64,000 bases of DNA from Reinekea marinisedimentorum. GTDB taxonomy: Bacteria; Pseudomonadota; Gammaproteobacteria; Pseudomonadales; Natronospirillaceae. The notes under the pieces were generated by a model, which worked only from the letters and a program-made list of their open reading frames with translations, did no database searches and was not told where the DNA came from. The translations under genes and the position numbers were made by a program. The stretch lies in contig NZ_SLZR01000005.1 in assembly GCF_004341165.1 (NCBI RefSeq), forward strand, positions 177,428-241,427, written 5' to 3'. Each line of letters begins with the position of its first letter. Positions within the stretch are counted from its first letter, which is position 1. Positions 19,577-30,419 of the stretch are shown here, piece by piece.

Positions 19577-20067
19577 TCCGACCCGCTAAACAGCACCAAA
19601 GCCTCATTTTTGTGCATTAACGCACCAGTAGAGCGCATAAAATCTTGTACGCCGAACTATTGCAAACCCGCATGGCAGGTCGCTTGCGCCCGATAATTTG
19701 ACCATTTACACAGCCATTGCACCAGTTCAGCTCAATAAACCTTCATTTTCTGAAAAACAACGTTGAAGTTTTTGACAGTTCGTGGCACTTTTTTGCCCGG
19801 CATCAGGCATGTTGGCTAAAGGATGAGCAATTGAGGTCAACAAACTACTCGACACATCAACTTTAGCCGACATTCCAAAAGAAACCGCTTACATTTCAGG
19901 AAAATCTCAGTTTTTGGCCTACTTCTTGTTTAACAAAGCCATCAAAAAACACGGGCCCATTTAGGCCGGGTGTTTTTCCCTGAAATAGAAATAAGCGGTT
20001 CGGTTTATCCGAGCCAATACAATTAAACCCTGCTGCGCAGGTTTAGAACATAATAAGAGGATCCTTC
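19577..20067. other. 491-bp intergenic region before oppA
   Basis: No gene is seen. A hairpin of the form AAAAACAC...GTGTTTTT with inner GGCC pairs at about 19945-19977, followed by CCCTG, may be an attenuator or terminator in the oppA leader. oppA itself has an AAGAGGAT ribosome site. Long leaders before oppA are common and often regulated after transcription, but I see no defined riboswitch. Confidence 0.5.
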
Positions 20068-21756
20068 ATGACACCATTCAAGAAAACGCTCGCTGCTGCA
20101 CTGGTAAGCTCCGCTGTATTTATGGTTGGCTGCTCCAACGATGAAGCGGCTAAGCCAGCGGAAGAAGCGAAAGCACCGGAAGCAGAAGTTAAGACTGGCC
20201 CTACTCACCCGGTAACCGGCGAAGTATTGGCGGCAGACCAAACCTTCACTTACTGGGATTTAGACGAAGTATCCTCACACGATCCACAAATTGTTGAAGA
20301 TGTTGCAGGTAGCTACCGCGTACGCAACCTGTTTGAAGGCCTGTTGAACCAGGATGCAGACGGCAACCTGGTACCTGGCGTGGCAGAAAGCTACGAAGCC
20401 TCTGAAGACAAAAAAACGTACACCTTTAACCTGCGTAAAGATGCCAAGTGGAGCAACGGCGACCCTGTCACCGCCGGCGATTTCGTTTACGCATGGCAAC
20501 GTGCAGTAGACCCTGAAACGGCTTCTCCTTATGCATGGTTCATGGAAATCATGTCGATTGTAAATGGCGCTGAAATTATTGCCGGCGAAGCACCTGTTGA
20601 TTCTCTGGGTGTTGAAGCCGTAGACGACTACACGCTGAAAGTAGAACTGACTGACTCGCTGCCATACTTCCCAATGATGGTTGTACACACCACAACCTTC
20701 CCGGCACATAAGGCAACTATTGAAGAGTTTGGCGCAGACTGGACTAAACCTGAGCACATGGTTTCTAACGGTGCTTACACCCTGGCAGATCACGTTGTAA
20801 ACGAACGTTCAGAAATGGTTCGCAACCCAATGTACTGGGATAACGACAACACCATTATCGAAAAAATCGTTTCTATTGTCGTACCGGATGAAAACCAGGC
20901 TCTGATTCGCTACAAAGCCGATGAGTTCGACTGGCTGGAAACTGTTCCAACTGGCCAGTTCAAATCGTTGAAAGCAGAGTTCCCAACAGAGACTTATGCA
21001 ACGCCACGTCTGTGTAGCTACTATTACACCTTCAACATGACCGATTCTGGCCCTGAAGCCTTCCAGGACGTTCGCGTTCGCCAGGCACTTTCTTACGCGA
21101 TCGATCGTGATGTAATCACCGGCCAAATCCTGCAGGGCGGTCAACCGTCTGCCTATACCTTCACCCCTGAAGCAACGGCTGGCTTCCAGGTACCAAGCGT
21201 ACCTTATGCCACCATGACTCAGGCAGAGCGCGATGCCAAAGCGGTAGAGCTGCTGGCTGAAGCGGGCTATGGCCCTGAAAACCCACTGAAGTTCAACATG
21301 CTGTACAACACGTCAGATTCGCACAAGCAGATTGCGACAGCGATGTCTCAAATGTGGAAAGCTAAACTGGGTGTAGAAGCCACCATGAACAACATGGAGT
21401 GGAAAACCTTCCTGACCGAGCGTGGCGAGCAAAACTTCGAGCTGGCGCGTGGCGCCTGGTGTGGAGACTACAACGAAGCGTCTACCTTCCTGGATCTGCT
21501 GCGCACTTCTTCTGGCTATAACGACGGCAAGTACAGCAACGCCGAAGTTGACCGCCTGATGGACGAAGCCAAAACCATGGCAGACCCAAATGCTAACTAT
21601 ACGGCCATTGAGCAGATCCTTGCTGAAGATATGCCGATCATTCCTATTTACCACTACAGCTTTAACATGATGTTGAAAGACACGGTTAAAGGCTGGCCAG
21701 TCAATAACATTGAAGGTAACTGGTACGCGAAAGACCTGTATAAGGTCGCTGAATAA
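20068..21756 (+). CDS. oppA: Oligopeptide-binding lipoprotein OppA
   Basis: Periplasmic solute-binding component of a peptide ABC importer, family SBP_bac_5, 562 aa. Signal peptide with a lipobox-like end (FMVGC, Cys about 22), so it is probably membrane-anchored. Family motifs are visible: AESYEASEDKKTYTFNLRKD, AKWSNGDPVTAGDFVYAWQR, VRQALSYAIDRDVI and the C-terminal DMPIIPIYHYSF. It leads the oppABCDF order and is separated from oppB by 228 bases that hold a strong hairpin, so it can be made in excess over the permease. Confidence 0.95.
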   Translation: MTPFKKTLAAALVSSAVFMVGCSNDEAAKPAEEAKAPEAEVKTGPTHPVTGEVLAADQTFTYWDLDEVSSHDPQIVEDVAGSYRVRNLFEGLLNQDADGNLVPGVAESYEASEDKKTYTFNLRKDAKWSNGDPVTAGDFVYAWQRAVDPETASPYAWFMEIMSIVNGAEIIAGEAPVDSLGVEAVDDYTLKVELTDSLPYFPMMVVHTTTFPAHKATIEEFGADWTKPEHMVSNGAYTLADHVVNERSEMVRNPMYWDNDNTIIEKIVSIVVPDENQALIRYKADEFDWLETVPTGQFKSLKAEFPTETYATPRLCSYYYTFNMTDSGPEAFQDVRVRQALSYAIDRDVITGQILQGGQPSAYTFTPEATAGFQVPSVPYATMTQAERDAKAVELLAEAGYGPENPLKFNMLYNTSDSHKQIATAMSQMWKAKLGVEATMNNMEWKTFLTERGEQNFELARGAWCGDYNEASTFLDLLRTSSGYNDGKYSNAEVDRLMDEAKTMADPNANYTAIEQILAEDMPIIPIYHYSFNMMLKDTVKGWPVNNIEGNWYAKDLYKVAE

Positions 21757-21767
21757 TTTCAGCCAGA

Positions 21768-21795
21768 GATACCGCCGCTGAACAGCGGCGGTATC
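21768..21795 (+). terminator. Intercistronic hairpin between oppA and oppB
   Basis: Perfect 13-bp stem GATACCGCCGCTG / CAGCGGCGGTATC around AA, without a U-tract (CCTCTTG follows). Probably a 3'-stabilising or partial terminator that keeps oppA mRNA above oppBCDF. Confidence 0.8.
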
Positions 21796-21984
21796 CTCTT
21801 GTAAACCAGAACGACCACTCAAACCCACGAAAAACCTTAACTCAACCAACGTTCGTAAACGAAACATGACAATGTATTCAGACTTGGTTGATATAAGGCG
21901 TTTTGCGATTTTTGACTAAAGGTCGCAGCTGATATTTAACCCAGATAAGATGCGCCGTTTTTTTCGGTATAACAGGACTACTGT

Positions 21985-22908
21985 ATGTTCAGTTTTATAG
22001 CTAAGCGTTTGCTCACCGCCATACCAACGCTGCTTATTCTCATTGTTGTGTCATTTTTATTAATGCACAGTGCACCCGGCGGCCCCTTCACATCAGAACG
22101 AAAACTGCCCCCTCAGGTCGAAGCAAACATCAATGCCAAATACGGCCTTGATAAGCCTTTACCTACACAGATCTTCAACTACGTAAAAGGCATCGTCGTC
22201 GATTTCGATTTCGGCCCGTCGTTCCGTTATAAAGATCGCTCAGTGAACGATCTGATCGAAGATGGCTTCCCGGTCACCATTACCTACGGTCTGATTTCAG
22301 CGTTGGTTGCTGTACTCGTTGGGGTGAGCCTCGGCGTTGTTGCCGCCCTGAATCAAAATACCTGGAAAGACTATACCGCGCTCAGCTTTACCTTTACCGC
22401 GCAGGTACTGCCCAACTTTGTTATGGCGCCGTTACTGGTGCTGTTGTTTACCCTGAAGCTTGGCTGGCTACCCGGTGGTGGCTGGGAAGGCGGCAAGCCG
22501 CAATACATCATCATGCCGGTGATCGCGCTTTCAACCAGCTACATGGCGACCATCGCCCGTATTACCCGTTCTTCTATGCTGGAAGTTCTGAACTCCAACT
22601 TTATCCGTACCGCCAAAGCCAAAGGCTTGCCGCACAACCGCATCATCTTCAAGCATGCGCTGAAGCCTGCGATGCTGCCGGTGCTTTCCTATTTAGGCCC
22701 TGCCATGGTTGGCTTGCTGACCGGCTCGGTTGTGATTGATATGTACTTCAGCACCGGCGGTATCGGCGTGCTGTTTGTTAACGGCGCTCTAAACCGTGAC
22801 TACTCCACCATTATGGGTATCACCATTCTGGTGGGTGTATTGACCGTTTTGTTGAATTTGCTGGTCGATGTGCTTTACGCCTGGATCGATCCGAAAATCC
22901 GTTATTAA
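21985..22908 (+). CDS. oppB: Oligopeptide ABC transporter permease OppB
   Basis: Inner-membrane permease of 307 aa with six hydrophobic helices. The N-terminal FIAKRLLTAIPTLLILIVV is typical of the DppB/OppB family. The cytosolic EAA loop, which contacts the ATPases, reads RTAKAKGLPHNRIIFKHALK. ATG 21985 lies behind an AGGACT site. Followed 18 bases later by oppC. Confidence 0.95.
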   Translation: MFSFIAKRLLTAIPTLLILIVVSFLLMHSAPGGPFTSERKLPPQVEANINAKYGLDKPLPTQIFNYVKGIVVDFDFGPSFRYKDRSVNDLIEDGFPVTITYGLISALVAVLVGVSLGVVAALNQNTWKDYTALSFTFTAQVLPNFVMAPLLVLLFTLKLGWLPGGGWEGGKPQYIIMPVIALSTSYMATIARITRSSMLEVLNSNFIRTAKAKGLPHNRIIFKHALKPAMLPVLSYLGPAMVGLLTGSVVIDMYFSTGGIGVLFVNGALNRDYSTIMGITILVGVLTVLLNLLVDVLYAWIDPKIRY

Positions 22909-22926
22909 GGCAGCAGGTATTAAAAA

Positions 22927-23856
22927 ATGATTGTTAATCAGAAAAAAATAGAAGGCGTTGCAGAAAGCCTGCTCGACTCTGCCGAAGTTAAGGGTCGTTC
23001 ATTGTGGGCCGATGCCGGTCGCCGTTTCGTGCGCAACAAAGCCGCTGTTGGCGGCGTCATCGCACTGGCGCTTATTGTGCTGTTTACCCTTATTGGCCCG
23101 AGTTTCGCGCAGTGGAGCAATGAAGAGATCGACTGGGCCGTGCTGGGCCAGGTTAAAACCATGGGTGCGCCGTCATTTGAATCCGGCCACTACTTTGGTA
23201 CCGATGATTTAGGCCGTGACCTCTACTCGCGGGTGATTCAGGGCACCGGTGTATCGCTGATGGTGGGTTTCATCGGCTCTATCGTGGCCGTGATTGTTGG
23301 CACCCTGTACGGCGCGATCGCCGGTTACGCAGGCGGCCGTTTGGATAACTTTATGATGCGCATGGTCGATATTTTCATGTCAGTGCCCTACATGTTCGTA
23401 CTCATTCTGCTGCTGGTGATCTTTGGCCGTTCACTGAACATGCTGTTCATCGGTATTGGTTTGATCTCCTGGCTGGATATGTCGCGTATTGTGCGCGGCC
23501 AAACGCTGACCATTAAAAACAAGGAATACATCGAAGCGGCCATTGCATCCGGTGTTTCCAACTTCACCATCATTACCCGTCACATTGTGCCAAACCTGCT
23601 GGGCATTGTGATTGTTTATGCATCACTGTTGATTCCGGGTTTGATCCTTACCGAATCGTTCATTTCCTTCCTTGGTTTGGGTGTTCAGGAGCCAAATACC
23701 TCCTGGGGCGCACTGATCAGCGAAGGCGCGAAATCCATGCAGTACGGCACCCTGTGGCAGATCGGCTTCCCGCTGTTCTTCTTTGTGGTGACGCTGTTCA
23801 GCATGTTCTTCATTGGCGATGGTCTGCGCGATGCGCTCGACCCGAAAGACCGGTAA
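22927..23856 (+). CDS. oppC: Oligopeptide ABC transporter permease OppC
   Basis: Partner permease, 309 aa. The DppC/OppC family marks are present: N-terminal cytoplasmic stretch, HYFGTDDLGRDLYSRVIQG, and the EAA loop EYIEAAIASGVSNFTIITRH. Six membrane helices are predicted from hydrophobicity. Followed by oppD after 12 bases with an AGGAGCG site. Confidence 0.95.
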   Translation: MIVNQKKIEGVAESLLDSAEVKGRSLWADAGRRFVRNKAAVGGVIALALIVLFTLIGPSFAQWSNEEIDWAVLGQVKTMGAPSFESGHYFGTDDLGRDLYSRVIQGTGVSLMVGFIGSIVAVIVGTLYGAIAGYAGGRLDNFMMRMVDIFMSVPYMFVLILLLVIFGRSLNMLFIGIGLISWLDMSRIVRGQTLTIKNKEYIEAAIASGVSNFTIITRHIVPNLLGIVIVYASLLIPGLILTESFISFLGLGVQEPNTSWGALISEGAKSMQYGTLWQIGFPLFFFVVTLFSMFFIGDGLRDALDPKDR

Positions 23857-23868
23857 CAGGAGCGAATC

Positions 23869-24834
23869 ATGAGTTTATTAGAAGTAACAGACCTGGGCGT
23901 TCAGTTCCAAACCGGCGATGGCGTAGTCAGCGCAGTAAACGGTGTGAACTTTACGCTTGAACAGGGTAAAACCCTGGCCATTGTGGGCGAATCCGGCTCG
24001 GGTAAAAGCCAGACCGTCTTTTCCATTATGGGCCTGCTGGCACAAAACGGCTGGGCAACCGGCAGCGTTAAGTTCAACGGCCTGGAAATTTTAAACCTGC
24101 CGGAACAGGGCCTGAATAAGATCCGTGCAGAAAAGATCGCGATGATCTTCCAGGACCCAATGACCTCGCTGAACCCATACCTGAAAGTCAGCGAGCAGCT
24201 GATGGAAGTGCTCATGCTGCACAAAGGCATGGGCAAAGCCGAAGCATTGGAAGAATCGATCAGAATGCTCGATGCGGTGAAAATTCCGGAAGCACGTTCA
24301 CGCGTGCACCTGTACCCGCATGAATTTTCCGGCGGTATGCGCCAGCGTGTGATGATTGCCATGGCGCTGCTGTGCCGGCCAAAGCTGCTGATTGCCGATG
24401 AACCCACCACCGCACTGGACGTGACCGTTCAGGCACAGATTATGGATTTGCTCAGCGACTTACAGCGCGATTTCGGCACCTCCATTATCCTGATCACGCA
24501 CGACTTGGGTGTTGTCGCAGGCTCCTGTGAAGACACCCTGGTTATGTACGGCGGCCAGGTTATGGAATACTCCCCAACCGAAGAGCTGTTCAAGAACCCG
24601 GCGCACCCTTATACCCGTGGTTTGCTGGCGGCCATTCCGCGGCTTGATCACATTGGCGACCGCCTGAATACCATTCCCGGCAACCCGCCGAATATGCTGC
24701 ACAAGCCCGATGGCTGCCCGTTCGCACCGCGTTGCGATTACGCCACCGATCAATGTAAACAGCAGAAACCTGAACTACTGGCCTTTGATGGCCGTCAACG
24801 CGCCTGCCACGTACCTCTGGAGGCACTGAAATGA
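23869..24834 (+). CDS. oppD: Oligopeptide ABC transporter ATPase OppD
   Basis: ABC ATPase, 321 aa. Walker [12 protein letters not shown], signature [16 protein letters not shown], Walker [14 protein letters not shown] and the switch histidine in LITHDLGVV. The C-terminal oligopeptide/dipeptide extension has the [10 protein letters not shown] cysteine motif, which in related proteins holds an Fe-S cluster. Overlaps oppF by four bases (ATGA). Confidence 0.96.
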   Translation: MSLLEVTDLGVQFQTGDGVVSAVNGVNFTLEQGKTLAIVGESGSGKSQTVFSIMGLLAQNGWATGSVKFNGLEILNLPEQGLNKIRAEKIAMIFQDPMTSLNPYLKVSEQLMEVLMLHKGMGKAEALEESIRMLDAVKIPEARSRVHLYPHEFSGGMRQRVMIAMALLCRPKLLIADEPTTALDVTVQAQIMDLLSDLQRDFGTSIILITHDLGVVAGSCEDTLVMYGGQVMEYSPTEELFKNPAHPYTRGLLAAIPRLDHIGDRLNTIPGNPPNMLHKPDGCPFAPRCDYATDQCKQQKPELLAFDGRQRACHVPLEALK

Positions 24835-25823
24835 GCCAGCAAAAAGAAAAAATCCTGTCCGTTGAAGACCTGAAGGTGTATTTCGACGTCTACCCGCCCA
24901 ACGCCATGCCGTGGACCAAGCCGGCCAAGCTGAAAGCCGTGAATGGCGTCAGTTTTGATCTGTACGCCGGCGAAACGCTGGGTATTGTCGGTGAATCCGG
25001 TTGTGGTAAAAGCACACTGGCGCGCGCCGTGATTAAAATGGTGCCTGCCGAGGCTGGCAAGGTGATGTGGTTGGGTAAAGACCTGATCAGCGCTAACAAG
25101 AAAGAAATGCAGAACGCCCGCCGCGATTTGCAAATGATCTTTCAGGACCCATTGGCCTCGCTCAACCCACGTATGACCATTGGCGACATCATCGCCGAGC
25201 CGCTGAAGACGCACTACCCGCAAATGCCGGCGACCGAGCGCAAGCAGAAGGTCAAGGAAATGCTGGTTAAGGTCGGCTTACTGCCTAACCAGATTAACCG
25301 CTACCCGCATGAATTTTCCGGTGGCCAGTGTCAGCGTATCGGTATTGCCCGCGCACTGATCCTTAACCCTAAGCTGATCATCTGTGACGAACCGGTGTCG
25401 GCACTGGATGTGTCCATTCAGGCGCAGATTGTGAACCTGCTGATGGACCTGCAGGAAGAAATGGGCCTGTCGCTGATCTTCATCGCACACGATCTTTCCA
25501 TTGTGCAGCACATCAGCACCCGCGTAATGGTGTTGTACCTGGGCAACGTTTGCGAGATCACCACCAGCGATCAGCTGTACTCAACGCCACGTCACCCTTA
25601 CACCCAGGCATTGATCTCGGCGGTGCCGATTCCCGATCCGGAAATTGAGAAAGACAAAGAGATCATCCTGCTCGAAGGTGACCTGCCCTCGCCGCTGAAC
25701 CCGCCTTCCGGCTGTGTGTTCCGCACCCGCTGCCCGAAAGCACAGGTGAAATGCGCCGAGATGAAACCGGAGCTGCACGAAGCCAGCCCCGGTCATGAGG
25801 TAGCCTGCTTCTACGCAGACTAA
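24831..25823 (+). CDS. oppF: Oligopeptide ABC transporter ATPase OppF
   Basis: Second ATPase, 330 aa. Walker [15 protein letters not shown], signature [15 protein letters not shown], Walker [14 protein letters not shown], His switch IAHDLSIV, and a C-terminal [13 protein letters not shown] cysteine motif. Last gene of the operon; a GC-rich hairpin follows. Confidence 0.96.
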   Translation: MSQQKEKILSVEDLKVYFDVYPPNAMPWTKPAKLKAVNGVSFDLYAGETLGIVGESGCGKSTLARAVIKMVPAEAGKVMWLGKDLISANKKEMQNARRDLQMIFQDPLASLNPRMTIGDIIAEPLKTHYPQMPATERKQKVKEMLVKVGLLPNQINRYPHEFSGGQCQRIGIARALILNPKLIICDEPVSALDVSIQAQIVNLLMDLQEEMGLSLIFIAHDLSIVQHISTRVMVLYLGNVCEITTSDQLYSTPRHPYTQALISAVPIPDPEIEKDKEIILLEGDLPSPLNPPSGCVFRTRCPKAQVKCAEMKPELHEASPGHEVACFYAD

Positions 25824-25827
25824 CCTG

Positions 25828-25853
25828 AAAAACGGGCCCGTTTTTTTCGGGCC
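25828..25853 (+). terminator. Terminator after oppF
   Basis: AAAAACGGGCCCG followed by TTTTTTT and CGGGCC. The GGCCCG / CGGGCC stem or the AACGGG / CCCGTT palindrome with U-tract can terminate. The structured repeat begins two bases later. Confidence 0.7.
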
Positions 25854-25855
25854 TT

Positions 25856-26044
25856 AGACTGATGACAAAGTTGCCACAGTCTTCGAGACGATGAAAAGTT
25901 ATCGTTTAAATGGACGTCGAAAACATGGCGGTCCGACGACTCGGTGTTTTCGTCGAGCGTATCAGGTGGTCCGGCATTCCGGCGATACTTGCAGCGATCC
26001 ATTTAAACGATACCTTTTTGTCGGCGGGGTTTATCGAAAACCTA
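25856..26044. repeat. Structured ~189-bp repeat with variable stem and constant core, copy A
   Basis: Parts, 5' to 3': hairpin AGACTG/CAGTCT (25856-25882); constant TTCGAGACG; left arm 25894-25914; 83-nt core 25915-25997; right arm 25998-26018 complementary to the left arm with one mismatch; constant tail with TTTTTGTCGGCGGGGTTTATC. The core can form two more stems, CGAAAACAT / GTGTTTTCG and GTATC...CCGGCATTCCGG...GATAC. Copy B at 42429-42617 has the same layout and a core identical at 82 of 83 positions, while the 21-bp stem has five compensated base-pair differences. It begins two bases after the oppF terminator. The identity of this element is unknown. Confidence 0.85.
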
Positions 26045-26099
26045 AGGCTCGGTTCTTCCGGGCGTTGTTTATTTTGAGCCAACAATTTCAGGGCAGTGC

Positions 26100-26975
26100 A
26101 TGCAAACCTTCGCAAAACTGAACATGCAACTGGGCGAATGCCCACGCTGGAACCCGCACGATGCACACTGGTACTGGGTAGATATTCTCGGTCGCAAACT
26201 GTTTCGATCAAACGGCAGCTTGCTAAACCAACGCGAACTCCCCTTTACCCCCGCCTGTTTCTTCTTTACCGAACAAAACCAAATTCTAGTCACGGCGGAT
26301 AGCGGCATATATCTGCTGGAAAGCTTTAGCGCAGAACCGGTTTGCCTGACAGAAGCCAGCCAGCTACCACAAGGCCACCGTTTTAACGACGGCACCGCGA
26401 CACCGGATGGCCGCTTCATCGCCGGCACACTGCTCGATGGCACCTCCAAAACAGGCGTCAGCTATGCAGGCCAGCTGACAGGAATGCAAGCGCTGCAGCT
26501 GACCGAACGGCTTGAGCGTTACACCATCATCAATGGCCAGTGCTTTTCACCCGATGGCGACCGCTACTACGTTGCAGACTCACCTGAATGCGCCGTATGG
26601 CAATACGACTACGACAAAAACAGTGGCACGCTCCACAATAAGCAGCTCTTTTATCAGTTTGAACGCGGGCAGGAATTCCCCGATGGCGCCGCCACCGATG
26701 CTAACGGCAACTACTGGGTGGCACTGTACGGTGCCGGAAAGATTGCGGTTATTTCCCCTCAAGGCGAGCGGTTAAAAGAGGTCTGCGTGCCCGTCAGTCA
26801 ACCCACCATGGTTGCCTTTGGCGGCAGCCAGGGTGATGAGCTGCTGATCACCAGCGCGGCGCAAACACTGAACGATGCCCAGCTGAGTGAACAGCCTTTG
26901 GCCGGCAGTGTTTTCCTGCTGAAAACCGACACCACCGGCAGCGCCCAGCCTTTGCTGAAACACCCTACAAATTGA
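26100..26975 (+). CDS. SMP-30/gluconolactonase/LRE-family protein
   Basis: 291-aa six-bladed propeller of the regucalcin/gluconolactonase type. Metal-ligand positions are recognisable: Glu in LGECPRW, Asn in RFNDGTATPDGRF, INGQCFSPDGDRYYVADS, and Asp in FPDGAATDANGNYW. Family members hydrolyse sugar lactones; a marine sugar-acid pathway is plausible but there is no dehydrogenase or dehydratase partner adjacent. The start codon ATG 26100 has no strong ribosome site. No signal peptide, so cytosolic. Confidence 0.88.
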   Translation: MQTFAKLNMQLGECPRWNPHDAHWYWVDILGRKLFRSNGSLLNQRELPFTPACFFFTEQNQILVTADSGIYLLESFSAEPVCLTEASQLPQGHRFNDGTATPDGRFIAGTLLDGTSKTGVSYAGQLTGMQALQLTERLERYTIINGQCFSPDGDRYYVADSPECAVWQYDYDKNSGTLHNKQLFYQFERGQEFPDGAATDANGNYWVALYGAGKIAVISPQGERLKEVCVPVSQPTMVAFGGSQGDELLITSAAQTLNDAQLSEQPLAGSVFLLKTDTTGSAQPLLKHPTN

Positions 26976-27035
26976 CCGATTTACCGGCACCGGAATTCAG
27001 CTAAGCTCTATGGATTCAAACCAACGGAGAGTGCC

Positions 27036-27338
27036 ATGTATATTGTAATGAACCGGTTCAAAATTAATCCGGGCTTTGAAGCAGACTTTATTGAAATCTG
27101 GAAGAACCGGGATTCTCACCTCAGCAGCGTACCCGGCTTTAAAAGCTTTCATCTGTTAAAGGGTGCCAGCGAAGCAGACCACACTCTGTTTTCCTCGCAT
27201 GTTATCTGGGAATCTAAGCAGGCGTTTGAAGACTGGACGCAATCCGAAGCCTTCCGCAAAGCCCATGCGAATGCCGGTTCACGCAAAGAAATCTATGCCG
27301 GCCCACCCAAGCTTGAGTGCTTTGAGGCGGTGGTTTAG
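27036..27338 (+). CDS. Antibiotic-biosynthesis-monooxygenase fold protein, IsdG/HmoA-like
   Basis: 100-aa ferredoxin-like ABM domain. The three residues used by IsdG/IsdI haem oxygenases are in place: Asn6 (VMNRFKI), Trp67 (FEDWTQS) and His77 (KAHANAG), and GFKSFHLLKG matches the family. This supports a haem-degrading or haem-binding monooxygenase rather than a generic ABM protein. ATG 27036 follows CGGAGAGTGCC. No haem uptake genes are near, so the role is inferred from residues only. Confidence 0.8.
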   Translation: MYIVMNRFKINPGFEADFIEIWKNRDSHLSSVPGFKSFHLLKGASEADHTLFSSHVIWESKQAFEDWTQSEAFRKAHANAGSRKEIYAGPPKLECFEAVV

Positions 27339-27365
27339 TTTTCTGCACCCAGCAATACATTGATG

Positions 27366-28256
27366 TTATGCGGACGCCGTAGGCTCAGGTTGCAGCTGTT
27401 GCACTAAAAAATCGACCAGCAACCTGACCTTCGCCGGCAAATGCCTGCTGCGCGGGTACAGCGCCCAAATGCCTTCCTCTTCCGGCTGAAAATGCTTCAT
27501 CAGCTCCACCAGCTTGCCGGATTCTATGTGGTCTCGCACGTAATAATCGGGCAACTGCACCAGCCCAAGCCCCTTCAGGGCGGCATCCACTAAGGCCAAG
27601 CCACCATTGGTTCTGAGGTTGCCACTCACCCGCAAAGCCCGCTCCTGACCGCCCTCTCTGAATCGCCAGTAATCGAGTGTGCCCAGCAAACAATTGTGAT
27701 GCTGCAGTTCACCGAGAGAATGCGGTTGACCATAGGTGTTCAGATACTCAGGGGAAGCACACAGAAAAAGCTGACGGCTCGCCAGGCGGCGCGCCTGCAT
27801 ACTGGAGTCTTCCAACTTACCCAGCCGGATGGCCAGGTCGAAGCCGCCCTCAATTAAATCGAGCTGCTGGTTTGTTAATTGGCATTCCAGTTTTACCTGA
27901 GGGTGCAACGCCTGAAAATCATTCAGCAGCGGAGAGATATGCCCCTCACCAAAGGTAAAGGGCGCAGTCAGGCGTATTAGACCTGTGGCCTCAAGGCTCA
28001 GTGAGCTTAACGCCAACTCAGCTTCTTCCAACCCATCCAACAGCGGGCGACAGCGCTGATAGTAGATTTGCCCGGCTTCGGTGACGGATATTTTCCGGGT
28101 TGTGCGATGCAGCAGCTCGGTTGACAAGCGCTCTTCCAACGCTGCAACCTGACGGCTGATCTTCGCTACCGAGATATGCAGCCGCTCTGCCGCTGCGGTA
28201 AAACCCCCGCTTTCCACCACGGCAACAAACTCTCTTACGCCTTCCCATTGAGCCAT
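27366..28256 (-). CDS. LysR-family transcriptional regulator
   Basis: 296 aa. N-terminal winged helix-turn-helix with FVAVVESGGFTAAAERLHIS and ALEERLSTELLHRTTRKISV, then a LysR substrate-binding domain. It is divergent from adhC-fghA with 126 bases between start codons, the usual arrangement for the regulator of a formaldehyde-detoxification operon. The effector is unknown. Confidence 0.93.
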   Translation of the reverse strand: MAQWEGVREFVAVVESGGFTAAAERLHISVAKISRQVAALEERLSTELLHRTTRKISVTEAGQIYYQRCRPLLDGLEEAELALSSLSLEATGLIRLTAPFTFGEGHISPLLNDFQALHPQVKLECQLTNQQLDLIEGGFDLAIRLGKLEDSSMQARRLASRQLFLCASPEYLNTYGQPHSLGELQHHNCLLGTLDYWRFREGGQERALRVSGNLRTNGGLALVDAALKGLGLVQLPDYYVRDHIESGKLVELMKHFQPEEEGIWALYPRSRHLPAKVRLLVDFLVQQLQPEPTASA

Positions 28257-28325
28257 TATTGCATTCTCGCAAAAATAAATTGCAATTTAACAAGATTATA
28301 GTCGAACGTAAAAATATTAGTATGA

Positions 28326-29504
<1,179 letters not shown>

Positions 29505-29523
29505 CAGCGCGAGGTTAGCAGAC

Positions 29524-30360
29524 GTGGAACTGATCAGTCAGAACAAGGTGTTCGACGGTTGGCATAAGCAGTACCAACATCCATCCGAAGTATTGAGTTG
29601 CCCCATGCGATTTGCCATCTACCTGCCGCCCAATGCGGCGCAAGGGGAAAGGGTGCCGGTGCTGTACTGGCTTTCCGGTTTAACCTGCAGCGATGAAAAC
29701 TTTATGCAGAAGGCTGGCGCTCAGCGCATTGCGGCGCAACTGGGCATCGCCATTGTTGCGCCCGATACCAGCCCCCGTGGGGACGACGTTGCCGATGAAG
29801 ATCGATACGACCTGGGCAAAGGGGCCGGCTTTTATGTCAACGCAACCCAGGCGCCCTGGAGCACGCACTACCGCATGTACGATTACATAGTGCAGGAACT
29901 ACCCGCGCTGATTGAGGCAAACTTTCCCGTCTCTGCCAGCAAGGCGATTTCCGGTCATTCGATGGGTGGCCACGGAGCACTGACCATCGCGCTGAAAAAC
30001 CCGGGCATGTTTAGCTCAGTTTCGGCGTTCAGCCCCATTTGCAATCCGCTTCATTGCCCCTGGGGGCAAACGGCTTTTAGTGCTTATTTGGGTAACGATC
30101 GCGAGCTGTGGAAACAGCATGACGCCAGTGAGTTGATGAAAATTGCCCACGGTGAGCAAACGGTTGCGCTGGTCGATCAGGGCGAGGCAGATACCTTCTT
30201 AGCCGAGCAATTAAAGCCTGAAGCACTGCAGGCGGCGGCACAGCAAAGTCAGTACCCGCTGACACTGCGCATGCACAGTGGTTATGATCACAGCTACTAC
30301 TTTATTGCTTCATTCATTGAGGAGCACCTGCACTTTCATGCCGAAAGGCTGTTCGCTTAA
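29524..30360 (+). CDS. fghA: S-formylglutathione hydrolase
   Basis: Esterase-D family, 278 aa; releases formate and glutathione from S-formylglutathione. Nucleophile motif GHSMGGHGAL, catalytic Asp in DQGEADTFL and His in GYDHSYYF. Oxyanion region YWLSGLTCSDENFMQKAGAQ is typical. The start is GTG 29524, preceded by GCGAGGTTAGCAGAC. It completes the two-step formaldehyde pathway with adhC. Confidence 0.96.
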   Translation: MELISQNKVFDGWHKQYQHPSEVLSCPMRFAIYLPPNAAQGERVPVLYWLSGLTCSDENFMQKAGAQRIAAQLGIAIVAPDTSPRGDDVADEDRYDLGKGAGFYVNATQAPWSTHYRMYDYIVQELPALIEANFPVSASKAISGHSMGGHGALTIALKNPGMFSSVSAFSPICNPLHCPWGQTAFSAYLGNDRELWKQHDASELMKIAHGEQTVALVDQGEADTFLAEQLKPEALQAAAQQSQYPLTLRMHSGYDHSYYFIASFIEEHLHFHAERLFA

Positions 30361-30373
30361 CGTTGCCCTACTT

Positions 30374-30395
30374 GCCCGCATAAGCGGGCTTCTTA
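30374..30395 (+). terminator. Terminator between fghA and the convergent DUF1272 gene
   Basis: Six-base-pair stem GCCCGC / GCGGGC with ATAA loop, followed by TTCTTAA. Confidence 0.6.
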
Positions 30396-30419
30396 ATGCC
30401 CGCCAGCTTAACCAAACCC

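Noticed and set aside
19783..19796. Sigma-54-like promoter TGGCAC...TTGCC upstream of oppA
   Set aside because: The GG and GC elements are nine bases apart, not the strict ten.
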